Assembly: GCA_019633425.1 (NCBI GenBank)
Contig: WSUB01000238.1
Span: 1 to 50,668, forward strand
Reading direction: 5' to 3'
DNA: 50,668 nt
Source: Tulasnella sp. 424
Lineage: Eukaryota; Basidiomycota; Agaricomycetes; Cantharellales; Tulasnellaceae
Shown here: piece after piece, positions 1 through 10,392 of the stretch
Layout of the letters: every line of letters begins with the position of its first letter
How positions within the stretch are numbered: the first letter of the stretch is position 1
Made by a program: the position numbers and the translations under genes
Notes under the pieces: generated by a model
What the model saw: the letters and a program-made list of their open reading frames with translations, nothing else
What the model was told of the DNA's origin: nothing
The model's database searches: none

Positions 1-1040
1 GTTGGTTTTCCTTACAGACCAACAACTTCTACTCTTCCTGTCTTGGCCACTCCTCAGTCGCCACACCCCCCCTCCAACTATATACGCCAGTCAACCTCTC
101 TCGCCCTCCAGCCGCTGCGCGACTTCCGGGCGTAACCTAACCTAACCTGATCCATTGGCAGGTCTATATATCCTTTGAGTACCATTCTCAAGGGCTACAG
201 AATGATAGTACCCAGGGGTGGTTCCAAACCGATCCAAGGATGGATGCACCCAGACCACCCAGCCTGCCCTTAGGCAATAAAGGAATGAGTGCCCCCTTGC
301 TACAACTCTGACCCTATGATCCATACCTTTTGATTGTAACTGGTAAATGCTATCTAAGTCAATTTATGATCTAATATCTGACTGGCTTGTATGTCATGCC
401 TGGATAGCAGGGTTGGTTGCCCCCCCCCATCATATCACCACCTCCCCCTGCCAAACCCATGCCCAGCTCTTACTAACTCTTAGATATGATATTCTAGCAC
501 ATCCTGAAAGAGTCTCTGATCAAATAGATGGAGCCAATCCTTAGTTTCCTGTTAGTTTCCTACTAGTTTCCCCTTAGTTATCTTGGCATTTGCGCCCCCT
601 CCAGAGCAGCTATGGCTATAGTTAATATACCGTCTGAAAGCTATTCTAAATAGCTACCGAATGGTGGTACTCCCATGGCAATCCGACAATATCCAAAGTG
701 CATTCCCCCTCCAGGGGGACCTTCCCCAATAGCTCCATAACCCCTTAACCTACAGCCCCCAAAATTGGTACATCTTATGTATTAAATATTTGTACCAGGC
801 CACAACTTACTTCATGTTATTTCAATTGCTGGATCCCTCAGAAACTAACAGGAAACTAAGGGGAAACTAACAGGAAACTAAAGTCCCCCCTCCCTGAGCA
901 CTTTTCTCCCTCAGTTTTGCACGCCCCACCATGAGAGTACCACCATTCTGATCGTACAAGTTAGCTCTATATTACTAGATAATAAAAAAAGGGGGCCAGG
1001 GGAGTCATGGAAGTTGACCTTACTCCCCCAGCCCCTTATA
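1..1040. other. Repeat-rich non-coding left flank
   Basis: I see no credible gene here. The stretch is rich in C-runs and short repeated words, and both strands give only short ORFs without domain signal. The word AGTACCA(CC)ATTCT and its complement recur near 178-190, 198-212, 658-672 and 935-949, partly as small hairpins. This, with the inverted repeat at 541-884, suggests remnants of a non-autonomous mobile element. The right edge coincides with the truncation point of a kinase relic. Confidence 0.5.
541..884. repeat. Interrupted inverted repeat of an 11-mer TTAGTTTCCTG-like unit
   Basis: Positions 541-579 carry three to four copies of TTAGTTTCC followed by CTG, TAC or CCC. Positions 838-884 carry the reverse complement (AGGAAACTAA and AGGGGAAACTAA units), again about four copies. 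About 260 bp separate the arms. Direct repeats inside each arm plus inverted arms resemble subterminal repeats of a small DNA transposon or foldback element. I could not define target-site duplications, so the ends are uncertain. Confidence 0.55.
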
Positions 1041-1115
1041 ATCTCAATATGAGAGGCAGTCATACCTTTTCGAAGCGGGCTTGATAATCAGAGGTTTTGG
1101 AGAGCTATTGGACAT
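1040..1115 (-). pseudogene. Relic of a B-type kinase gene (5' end with large internal deletion)
   Basis: Reading the minus strand from an ATG at 1115, the first codons (MSNSSPKP) match the start of kinase B2 at 33424. After about ten codons the match jumps to the end of the N-lobe exon, a RFEKV-like stretch followed by a 5' splice site and the intron start TGCCTCTCAT, matching B2 at about 33870-33895. Roughly 400 bp of exon 1, intron 1 and exon 2 are therefore missing. Homology ends around 1040, where repeat-rich DNA begins. It is too short to encode a kinase. Confidence 0.65.
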
Positions 1116-1583
1116 GCTTGGGAGGCGAGAGGGTGAAGGGGACGCGTCGACACACCAGGTTAGTGTGATTCGTTCTGGTCGTCTATTAACGCTGTTTGCC
1201 TTGTGGATCTGATCGAGTTGAGGTGTCACCGCCCGGGGATTCACAGACCTGCTACGATGGGTCTGACAGAATCCAAATCGAATATTCCAAAGAAAAGAAG
1301 CTCATCGTGATTCCGTGGGGCAAAGGGGAAAGTGAGCGTAGAGTTGGCTGAAGAGGTTACGTTCTGGTCGCCATTCAAATCTCAAATATTGTGACACCAC
1401 AAGGGCAAGCGAGGATGCCACCCAAACAAACATCAGTCTTTGCAAGGAACCTCCCATCGTTCGTACCAGCTTGATCAGAACATCTATTCCAAAAGTCTTA
1501 TATTGAAAGGATTCACAACGACATCATCTCGACTCCTATGGACCGCGGAGCCTTACTCCTTCCAGGGCAGGATCGGTTCTCAG
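1116..1583. repeat. Inverted copy of the A2-B2 intergenic region
   Basis: This non-coding stretch is nearly the reverse complement of 32957-33423, the spacer between kinases A2 and B2. Coordinates sum to about 34,540 throughout, so it is collinear with few indels. It holds the presumptive promoter of the lost B-type kinase and the 3' flank of the B1-A1 gene. I see no independent gene. Confidence 0.75.
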
Positions 1584-4217
1584 TCACGACGTCGTCGACG
1601 TCGAGCGTTTTTGAATCTCGGACTCAAGCTACGGTGGCGATAAAATAAGGTCAGCTCGTAAACAAGCTATCCAAGTCCGTACAGCCATACCTCTTCAACT
1701 ATCTGTGCCATTGACGGTCTCTGCTCCGGAACGGGATCCCAAGACCGCCGGAGCAAATCCCACAGGCGATCGCCTTCGGGTAGCTCGGGGTGATCGACCG
1801 GCATAGCCGTATCATCGCAGCTAATGGAGATGATAATGGCCGCTGCAATTGTCTTCTTATAAAAAGGAGGCTTGCCACTCATCGCCTATTTGGAAAAGGC
1901 CCGTAGCCTCGGTCGTCCGGTGACGAGTGCGGTAGACACGAAACTCACAGCAAGAATGAGCCCGCCAAAAGCGTAGACATCACTCATAGCCGTAGGCCTT
2001 GAGTTCTCGTCATACAGCTCTTTTGCCTGATATCCAGCTGTCCCAGTACCTTGTACAGCCGTCGTCAAACCAGTATGCATACCTCGGCTGGTCATCACCC
2101 TTGATAACCCAAATTCACACAGAGAACCGACGACATCATCCGTAATGATGACAGCGTTTGGTTTGATACGTACGTGAATAATGGGAGGCTCAAGGGAGTG
2201 AAGATAAGCTAGGCCACATGCCGCATCACGTAACTTAACCAGATGTCAGGACTCGCTCTGCTGCAGGCTCGATAGTGCTCACCAGCTTAAGTTTGTCCGC
2301 GTCACTCATATCAGGGTGTTTGGTGAGATAAGATGTCAGATTCCCATTCTTACACCATGGCGAGACAAGCATGGGTTCGCCGTCCACGATTTGGTAACCA
2401 TGAAACGGAAGGATATTCTTATGACTTGTCATCTGCCAGATGGCAGTCTCTCTCCTGATACGCTGCAAATAGAGAGAATACTGTGATGTTAGGACGGAAT
2501 ATTCGCATTCGATTGGAGACTCACCCTCTCGAAGCGTGCCTGCTTGGCTTGAGGATCGTCCTCGTCGTCCAGGTGCGCCTCTCTGATGCGCTTGATCGCT
2601 ACAGGGATAGGATCTTTGCCTGGCAAGGTCCAGACGCCTTGATAGACATCGACATATGCCCCGCCGCCTATCCTTCTGATCTTGGTGACTATGCCGTCAA
2701 GTGGATCAGGCATATCATAAGGTGTTGTTGGAGCCCTAGGTGACAACGTATCTCCCGCCAGCTAGCGGAAGAGCCCGGTGAGCGGGTCGGAGAGCTCGAA
2801 CGCTGGGATGTGCCCACCGGGGGAGTTATGCACACCGACAACCTGCGCGGTCTTCGAATAGGGGTGTTCGGAGCCGTTGGATGCTGGACATTGATGGTGG
2901 GTATGCTGCCGAAAATTTCTTCCCACAGCTAATAGGCGGGTCTAGACTTAGACAAACGAGCAGTAACGTTCGAGCGATCGGGAAACCTACTGAGTCACGG
3001 ACTGCAGCTATTCGACGTCTTTGCCTTGGTTCGGAATTCCAGCAAGCCTTCAGCAGGTCCCATAATTTATCCGACTCAGGTAGTCCTGGATGATCAGATG
3101 GAGTCGGGGTTTGACGTCGGTGAATGGCTAAAGTAGTGGCTGCAACCCCCCCTGGCCCCTTGCGTATTTTCTTATAGAAGGGACCGTTGCCACTCATAGT
3201 CTGTCAGTGAATTGAGTGCCAATCTCGTCGGGGCTAAGTTAATGGGCAGGACCCACCGCAAGAATAACACCACCAAATGCAAATACATCACACATCACTG
3301 TAGGCTGCGAGTCTTCGTCCTGCAGCTCCCTGGCTTGATATCCAACTGTCCCCGAGCACTGGCCCATACTTGTCAAACCAGTGTGCATACCCAAACCGGC
3401 AATAACCCTTGAAACCCCGAAATCGCATAGAACAGCTTTGATTACGTTGGTGATCATGATGTTCTCCGGTTTCACATCACCATGGATGATAGGTCGGTCA
3501 AGTGAGTGGAGATGAGCGAGGCCTTGAGCAGCATCGTGTAGCTTTTATAGCATACATTGCAATCAGAGAGTCGACTACTCGGAAGATGCGCACTCACAAG
3601 CTTAATCTTTCCCATACGAGTTAATTCGGGGTGCCTTTTGGTATATTGCCTCAGATTTCCGTTTGCGCACCATGATGAGACTAAGAGGTAATCGCCATTG
3701 TCGATATTGAACCCGTAGAATTCCAGGATATTTTCGTGCTTCGCGGCTTGCCATACTACGACTTCGCGTTTAATCCGCTGTGCCAGGCCGAGGAATCTTA
3801 GGGCTAGAATCTATAATCCGAAAACAGTTGTCATACCCTTGCGAAACGCTCATAATGATCTACTTCATCTTCAGCTTCCGGATCCAAACGAGCCATGCGA
3901 ATATGCTTGATTGCAACAGGAATGGGGTCCGCACTCGGCGGAGTCCATGATCCACAGTACACGTCGCCATAACCTCCCTGAGCCACGAGTTTCCCCTTTT
4001 TGAGCTCGCCCTCAAGCGGATCCGGCATATTGTAAACAAGAATACCCGGTTGGATGATAGATTCTTCCTCTGTATACGACTCCAACCTCGTAAATGACGG
4101 GCTTCTGCTTCCACACTTAAGATTGCATGGTTCCGATGAGGGACTTGGTCGAAAAGAGGTTATGTATGCACTCACTTCGGGAGAGGAGGTATACGATGAG
4201 ATCGCATCATCGTTCAT
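1584..4217 (-). CDS. Tandem kinase-pseudokinase fusion protein (B1-A1)
   Basis: My spliced model has eleven exons, all in phase 0: 4217..4176, 4115..3837, 3777..3598, 3541..3257, 3200..2991, 2928..2818, 2761..2525, 2462..2283, 2233..1949, 1885..1691 and 1628..1584, giving 682 aa. Residues about 1-332 are a TKL-type kinase with a Gly-rich loop (QGGYGDVY), VAIK lysine, HGDVKPEN catalytic loop (H187, D189) and CDFG. Exon 6 (LWEEIF...) is the normal terminal exon of B-type kinases, but here it runs in frame into the first exon of an A-type kinase. The second domain (about 370-668) keeps the Gly loop and VAIK but has HVR in place of HGD, KPNA in place of KPDN, and CEFG in place of CDFG, so it should be inactive. 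It also lacks the IIQPG segment common before these domains. The start is uncertain: an in-frame ATG at 4319 would add 34 residues. It could instead be two decayed neighbours, but no stop or frameshift separates them. Confidence 0.72.
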
Positions 4218-4661
4218 CTGGAGATTATTGGTCAGCTTTGGACGCTTCCCGGTCAGAAGAGAAAGACCAATGGCTTTTTCTTGGCTGGAGAGGATAGCTG
4301 GAGGTGGGGTTCGGTCCACACCCTAGTCTCCCGATGCGCATTTGATTATCTGATTTGATCGAGTTTGTCTCCGAAGAATCGACAGGCCTGCTACGCGCAA
4401 TCCACCCGCACGCGGGTACCATTGACCTCACGAATATTCCAATCCGAAGAGCCAAGCTTTTCATCATATACTACGACAGGGTAACATGGAAAGGACTAGA
4501 AAGTAGCTACGCAAGAATCCCAAAGAAGAAAAGTCAGCGAGGTGAGACAGAATATCCACAAATGTCTGTCCGAGTTCACAACAACAAACGAAAAAAAGGA
4601 ATGAAAGGAGGGAAGGGGGAAAAAGAGACGAGAGTCCAAACATCCAACTTTGAAAAATCCA
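4218..4661. other. Intergenic region between heparinase-like gene and B1-A1 kinase gene
   Basis: This is the 3' flank of the upstream minus-strand gene and the likely promoter of B1-A1. It has a purine-rich stretch around 4590-4640. ORFs crossing it on either strand overlap exons of real genes in other frames. I see no further gene. Confidence 0.5.
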
Positions 4662-7238
4662 TTAACCGTGACTTGTCGCCGACCACTGGTCAATGGGCAC
4701 CAGGGCTGGCGGCGTGTAGCCAGCGGCATCCTGCCCACTCCACGTTGGGTCGAATAGGACCTGCAAGTTATAGGTTCCAGGTTGAAGAGTAATCGCCAAC
4801 ACAGTTACTCCAGGGTTGGGTTGGTCGGTCATGCCGGCGGGCAAGGCGGGATCTTGCGCGTACCGTTGGGCTGGAAGGGTTTCGAAGGCGACGCCGGATG
4901 GAGCATTCAAGATGTGAACGTACATCTTCTTGTCATCGATGGAGAGGGTGGCCATTGATCCGTCGACAGCAACGGTTGCGTTGGTGTGCATGCGCCATTG
5001 AACCTGCTTGGCAGCGTTGGTGATGTCGTCCTGTAAAAGTACTCGAGTTCGCCCTGCGAGGAAGCGAACGCCGCGTTTGATTGATCTATATCGTCCGGGT
5101 TAGCAACGAGAGCGAGGGAAATAAGAGCAAACTGTACACGTACGTGCCGCCGTAATTGGTTGTTAAATCCGTAGTGAACATCGCGGTCGAGTCGGAGGGA
5201 ACGTCGAAGACGGTGCTCGACTCCTGGTGAGTGGCGGTGGACTCGAACTTGCAGGTCGGGACGGCCGTAATGATTTGATTCTGTTGATCGACCACCAGCG
5301 TATTCTGGCCTTCCGTCCGGGTACGGTAGTACAGCCAGCGTCCACTCTCTTGAGTTTCGGGATCGAAGTAGCCATCCGCATCATAGTCCCCGGAACCGAG
5401 TTCTCCAGCCCAACGAACTCCGTCGTGATCGAGAACGAAGTCGCCACCGTCGAGGTTCCCGTGACTGGCATGTCCGGTGAGCTTGCCGCCCTTCATGGCG
5501 ACGTACCATCCGTTGATGTCCGTCCAGCTTGTACGCATGGAAGCCCAACTGTCCGCGGTATCTTCGAAGTAGTGGTCCAAGGCGAGGCCGTTCCAGAACG
5601 CTCCTGATACGGCGGGGTCGTACCAGAACATGCTCCATGGCTCGGCAGCATCGGGGCGGTCACGCTGGAATAGAGCGTACTCGGGAGTCTTGAATTGAGT
5701 GGAGTGAAGGAACATGGCGTTGGCGGTAGCGCTGTACTTGTTGGGGCCGTGGTCGCCGTAGTCGAACAATTGTTGGTTGCCGCTGACGTACATGTGGTAG
5801 AATCCGGTGATAGAGAAAGAGGGGTTCGAATCCATAAGGCCGTAGGCGCTGCCAGTAGCGGTGAGGAGGGAAGAGGCCATCTCTGCGTGGGACGTGGTGC
5901 CAAAGTACCAGTAGTTGGGGGTTTCGGTCCAGGAGCCGTCGGACGTGACACCTTGGGCGCAGTTTGCAACGGCGTTGGGGATAGTGTAGTTGAGGATCGA
6001 GGATGCGGTGTTGGTGGTGTCGTCTCCGAGGATGGCGAGAGCACCCATGGTCAAACCTCCGTTGCAAACGCAATTCCAGTTACCGTGAGCAGTCGTCCAC
6101 CAGCCATAAGCAGCGTTGTTGGCGTAAACTTGGATCCCATACTGAAGACCCAGGGTGACGATGGCGGTGCGGATAGTCTCCTTTTGCTGATCGGTCCAGG
6201 CGTCGTAGAGCCAGTCGTACCCGATGGCGAAAGCGGCAGTAAACTCGGCGACGTCGAGGAAGTGGGCGGTGTTCCAGTTGTTGCCCTTCTCGCCGAACGA
6301 TGCGGAACTCTGACCCGAGGCATTCTATAAGGTAGAGATAGTAAGAACTCCACATGCGCAAGAGCAAACGCGTGGACCCTTACATATAATTCCTTCCAAG
6401 CGCGGTCCACCCACATCGTCTGCTTGGTGACGCGATACGCATAAGCGAACGCCTTGATTCTCTGCTTGACCTGACGTGCGACGTCCAAGACACCACTCTT
6501 GCCCAATCCGCCGTCAATCTCGTAGGGCACTGGATCCATAGCCTGCCATTTCTGCGCATCGGCCATGATGGTGTCGTTCCAATCCTTCATGTAAGGATCG
6601 GAGGCGACGAAATTGGGGAGTTGGTCCCATTTGTAGGCCGGAGCGATGAGGCGAGGTCTGTCGGGTCGGACGTTGGTGGGCGCAGGAGAGGCAGGCTGGA
6701 AGGTGTCTTTATTCCAGGTGATCTCGGGATTGTCCCCAGGTTGGGCGATGAAAGTAGGAACACCGAAGGCGGCAGCGTTTGTCTAGTGCGCCAAGAGATC
6801 AGCCACATCCAAGGGCAGTGGACTGTTGGACTCACCGTTGAGGGATAGACTGGGACTGTGTGAGAGTTTGTGGTCGTCGCAAACATCCCGACGGCCGTTT
6901 TGACGCTCTCGAGGCCGGATGCGCCATTGACGCCTTCGCCCGTGGACGAGCCACTGGAAGGAGAACTCTTCTTGCTTGCCCTGCTTCCGAGGACACCTCC
7001 GAGAACGGCGCCAACGACAATGACGACCGCTATTGGCACACCGACCTTGAGCTATATATATGTTGTGATGTGGACTGGGGTCAGCGAAGTGACACTTGGC
7101 GACGCCGAGGAGAGCTAAACTTACCCATTTGCGAGATGAACCTTGGCTCTGACCAGTTTCCCGCGCGGCTTCGAGATTTGCTGCGGGATAGGTGCCATTC
7201 GTGGCGAGCTTTTCGTGGCTGTCGCCGGGGGTGGCCAT
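4662..7238 (-). CDS. Membrane-anchored heparinase II/III-like polysaccharide lyase family protein
   Basis: Five exons (7238..7125, 7051..6836, 6782..6384, 6324..5144, 5085..4662) give 777 aa. Residues 1-38 are polar. A hydrophobic segment follows at about 41-60 (VPIAVVIVVGAVLGG), then a Ser/Thr/Gly-rich stalk, so the protein should be a type II membrane protein with its bulk outside the cytosol. An alpha-toroid-like region is followed by signatures typical of the heparinase II/III C-terminal beta domain: an SHGNLDGGDFVLD stretch, GVRWAGELG, GRWLYYRT and NTLVVD. Enzymes of this class cleave acidic polysaccharides by beta-elimination; the substrate here is unknown. An in-frame ATG at 7304 could add 22 residues. 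The family call is from motif recognition, and catalytic residues were not confirmed. It has no obvious functional link to the flanking kinases. Confidence 0.8.
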
Positions 7239-8005
7239 GACTATGAGAGCGAAGAGTCTAGAGGTAGGGGGAGGGGGTAAGGAGTGAGGGGAAAGGGGCG
7301 ACAAGGAGGGGGATTAAGAAACCCAAGGTGAAGATTGGAGAGACGAGAAAAGAAAACGCGGTGCATCTTGGCTTTGACCTGTCCTGGGCTTGGCAAACCC
7401 CGAACAGCCGCTCGAACAGCTTTCGACGTCCCACGCCCTCCGCCAAGCGATTCGCCCTCCAACTGGCTGCTAGACGTTGCACACCACGCACACATCTCCA
7501 ATTCAACCAAGTATATATGTCGAACATTGCACGGCTGGTCGCGCTCACGACAAGTTCAGAATCCATCAACTTTTGATCCTGTCCAGTCCGCTCAGCCACC
7601 CTAATGCCAAGACGCATCCACACACAACCCCACTGTGGCTTCTCAAGCGCTCGACAAATCGGTCACTAGCACAGGTATCGATCGTACGAGCATCGAAAAC
7701 TGCCCTTTCATCTCGGTTTTTATGCATGAACCCATGAGGCGTGACGGGTCATCCAGATCGACCACCACTACACTGCCATATCCAGTTCGAGAACCTCATT
7801 TCATTCGACGTTATTTACGGCAATGCCAAGAGATTGCGTGCCATCTTTTTTTTATCTCATAGTCCATCTATCACCCCAGGGCTAGGTCAGCCTGACGGTT
7901 CCGTGCACTCAGCCCCATTAGTTTCGACGGATTACAACCGTGGATAGTATAGATGGATGCATCGAACGACCTAGAAACTCGGCCTGATGAAAGATGCATT
8001 ATATA
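7239..8005. other. Intergenic region
   Basis: This is the upstream region of the heparinase-like gene and the downstream region of the Gag-domain gene. Several overlapping plus-strand ORFs of 65-90 codons exist but are low-complexity, lack recognisable domains and have no convincing splice pattern. I see no supported gene. Confidence 0.5.
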
Positions 8006-9652
8006 TTACAGCGGCTCGAACACAAGTTTCTGCAGAAGTTCCCGCCCGATCAGCTTCAATCCGCGGCCCCGAGCCAAAAAGGGACTTACCGCTCGAGTGT
8101 ACGACGATGGTCCGTAGAGCTTGGCAAACTCTCCATAATCGCTCACGAAATAGAGTTCCTTATCGTGCAAGCAGACCGCAAACTCCAATTCATGTAATTC
8201 TAGTGACGGGTCGGTTAAATGAAGGGTCGCGAAATAGACTCGGATATACTTACGCCCTCCGTAGTCAGACCACCATGCAGAAATTTGACCATCCGACTGT
8301 GATACCCTCCAAATTTCCTTTCCGACGATGTTAAAGTCGCTGTCGTGGTCACCATAAGATCCATCATCATTATTCTGGTAAGACGACTCAAGCTCCCATG
8401 CTTCCTTCCCCTTGACGGCAGCCAAATGGGAGTACCTATCCGGTAGGGACGTCAGCGCACGGGAGAGGAGAGCTCTGAGAGAGTAAAGCATACGCAGTAT
8501 GTCCTGGACCTTTCCCAAGGTAGTTGGGTTGTCGTTCAAACCAAGTTATACCTAAGAACTCGAAGCCTTTCGCCGAGGAGTTCTGGAGGAATATATGACC
8601 GGTTCAGTGAGTCGCTCAAGAGGACGGAGCTTACGTTGCCTACCAGTAGCTTAAATATATGCGGCTTTGCGCTGGGGGGTTTCGGAGGAGGTTGCGTGAA
8701 CTCCACCTGCAAGGAGTCGATCACGGACTTGGTCACAACATGGAATCCGAAGAGGAGCCCGGCCGATTCCTTGGTAATCTTGCGTGCGATGTACCCGTCT
8801 TCAGCAGAAATATCGCAGCGAACACTTATTCGACCTCGGTGAGTTCCCGTAAGGTTGAGCTTTCTGAAAGCATTGAGGAGCGAGGACGCGGTGACAGAGG
8901 GACGAGCGGGGACGGGCTTCGATGCGAAGGCGGCGGATGGTTGTCTGAAACGTGGGGGGAATTGACATGAATATTGTGTTATGGGATGAATAGAGAGTTC
9001 ACATACGTCGAGTTTGCTCTTGGGGGAGGTGCAGCGGGGATAGTCATGTTAGAGGGTGGGTCCTGATTCTTCGGCGGCGGCGGTGGAGGAGTAGCTGCCG
9101 CCATTGGCAACCACGATCCAGGCATATATCCACCTCCAGCAATTGGTGCTACAGGGGGCTGAGCAGCGTATTGTCTTGTGTCCTGGACCGGTGGCGATGG
9201 AGTATGTCCCCCCGAAGACATTGGGCTATTTGACGGACGATTTAGTGCCTTTTCATCAAACACTTCGCCGGCGCTTAGATACCCTTACCTCGGGTTTATT
9301 GGAATAATGTCTTCCCCGTACGTTGCAGGATATTTTGCAAGAAGCGCCTTGCTCAGTAGCTTCCAGTTGTACTGCGTGTCGTCGTCGAGAGACTCGTACC
9401 AGCGGAGAGCGGCTCCCGTAAAGCAGGTGGAGGCGAAATAGGCCATCCATTCGTTGTCTCGAGACTTCTGCTCAGCAAATGCCTTTCGCTTGACAAAGCG
9501 AATGAAGTTCTCGCATTCCGTGCCCGAGGCGCCGGAAAAGGTTAGGTCCGTCAGGGTTTCTGGATGCGCAGCGCCTGGAATGGAGAAATTCTCCAAGAGT
9601 TAATAAGCGCACAAATGTTTGAGAGGTCCTAGCCCTTACCTGGTTGAGCCAT
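8006..9652 (-). CDS. Protein with retrotransposon-Gag-like N-terminus and unknown C-terminal domain
   Basis: Seven exons join cleanly: 9652..9640, 9574..9289, 9225..9007, 8944..8644, 8582..8494, 8435..8254 and 8199..8006, giving 427 aa. After a short start (MAQPG), residues about 10-95 resemble the Retrotrans_gag domain found in chromodomain/Ty3-like elements: a FIRFVKRKAF helix, WMAYFASTCF, GAALRWYESLD and WKLLSKALLAKY. A Pro-rich linker (about 100-165, with a run of six prolines) follows. A C-terminal domain of roughly 250 aa that I do not recognise completes it, with FGFHVV, IWRVSQSDG, WWSDYGG and YGEFAKLYG. No zinc knuckle, protease, RT or integrase is visible, so this is not an active element. 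The same Gag-like module is joined to another domain in the array at 37.3-43.1 kb. Molecular function is unknown. Confidence 0.72.
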
Positions 9653-10392
9653 CCTCGTGGCAGCTCGGTGATTGAAGGATTACCGACGCAAGTAGTAGAG
9701 CCGACAACCCGCGTAGCAAGGAGCTTCGTGATTTTGAGATGTGTGCCAAGTTGACCGAGCGGTAAATAGTTGTCTTCTACTTAGTGGCCAACGTTTGGCC
9801 TAGGATCTTTGGCTCGTTCGTCCCGTGCAGGAGTGGTGAATGGTCGAGATTGCAAGGGGCGATCCCGAACAAACACAAACACTCATCCCCTGATGCAGCG
9901 TTCCCGATCAACACCGTTAACGAGCCCCAAAACAGGTCGCAAAACCAACCTGCTGCCTACCATGCGTCCATCCCCAGCTATGATGAACGGGTGGATTGAT
10001 AGCGCAAAGGAATACATCTGTCACTCCATCCAATCCCCAGTACGCCATCAACGCCTGTGAAGACGGGATTTCGCTCACAGAGCTCACGAAGCACATGTAA
10101 GCGGGAACGACGATAACCTACGCTCTCGAATAGAAACTAGGTAACAGTAGGGAAAGAGATTTTTCAATTGAGGTCCGGCTTCAGGCTTTAATTGTCAAAA
10201 ATCGACGTCTGGCCTGTGCTGAAATGATAGACAAGGATGATGTCTTGGCGAGAGAGCGTCGTAACCTCAAGGTCATGGTTGCAGCACAATATTCTACCAT
10301 AGAACTTCTCGTATAGTATGGCATGTGATACTTATAAACATTGTTTGCATAATATGCCCTGGCCCTCGGCGGGAATCATGCTTCTCCGGCCA
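9653..10392. other. Intergenic region
   Basis: This is the promoter side of the Gag-like gene and the 3' flank of the first Zn2Cys6 gene. Short ORFs around 9784-10060 have no recognisable domain. I see nothing else of note. Confidence 0.5.

Noticed and set aside
133..150. Three TAACC repeats resembling telomeric sequence
   Set aside because: Only three short units, inside the window and not extended; fungal telomeres are long TTAGGG-type arrays.
5820..5833. GGTTCGAATCC-like word suggesting a tRNA B box
   Set aside because: No matching A box, acceptor stem or cloverleaf around it, and it lies within a coding exon. I found no convincing tRNA in the window.
5163..6330. Several long ORFs overlapping the heparinase-like gene in other frames and on the plus strand
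   Set aside because: High-GC shadow ORFs with low-complexity Ser/Pro/Arg or Val/Gly composition; the minus-strand spliced frame has clear family motifs.
8006..9652. Active Ty3/gypsy-like retrotransposon
   Set aside because: No zinc knuckle, protease, reverse transcriptase, integrase or long terminal repeats; the Gag-like domain is in a spliced multi-exon gene.
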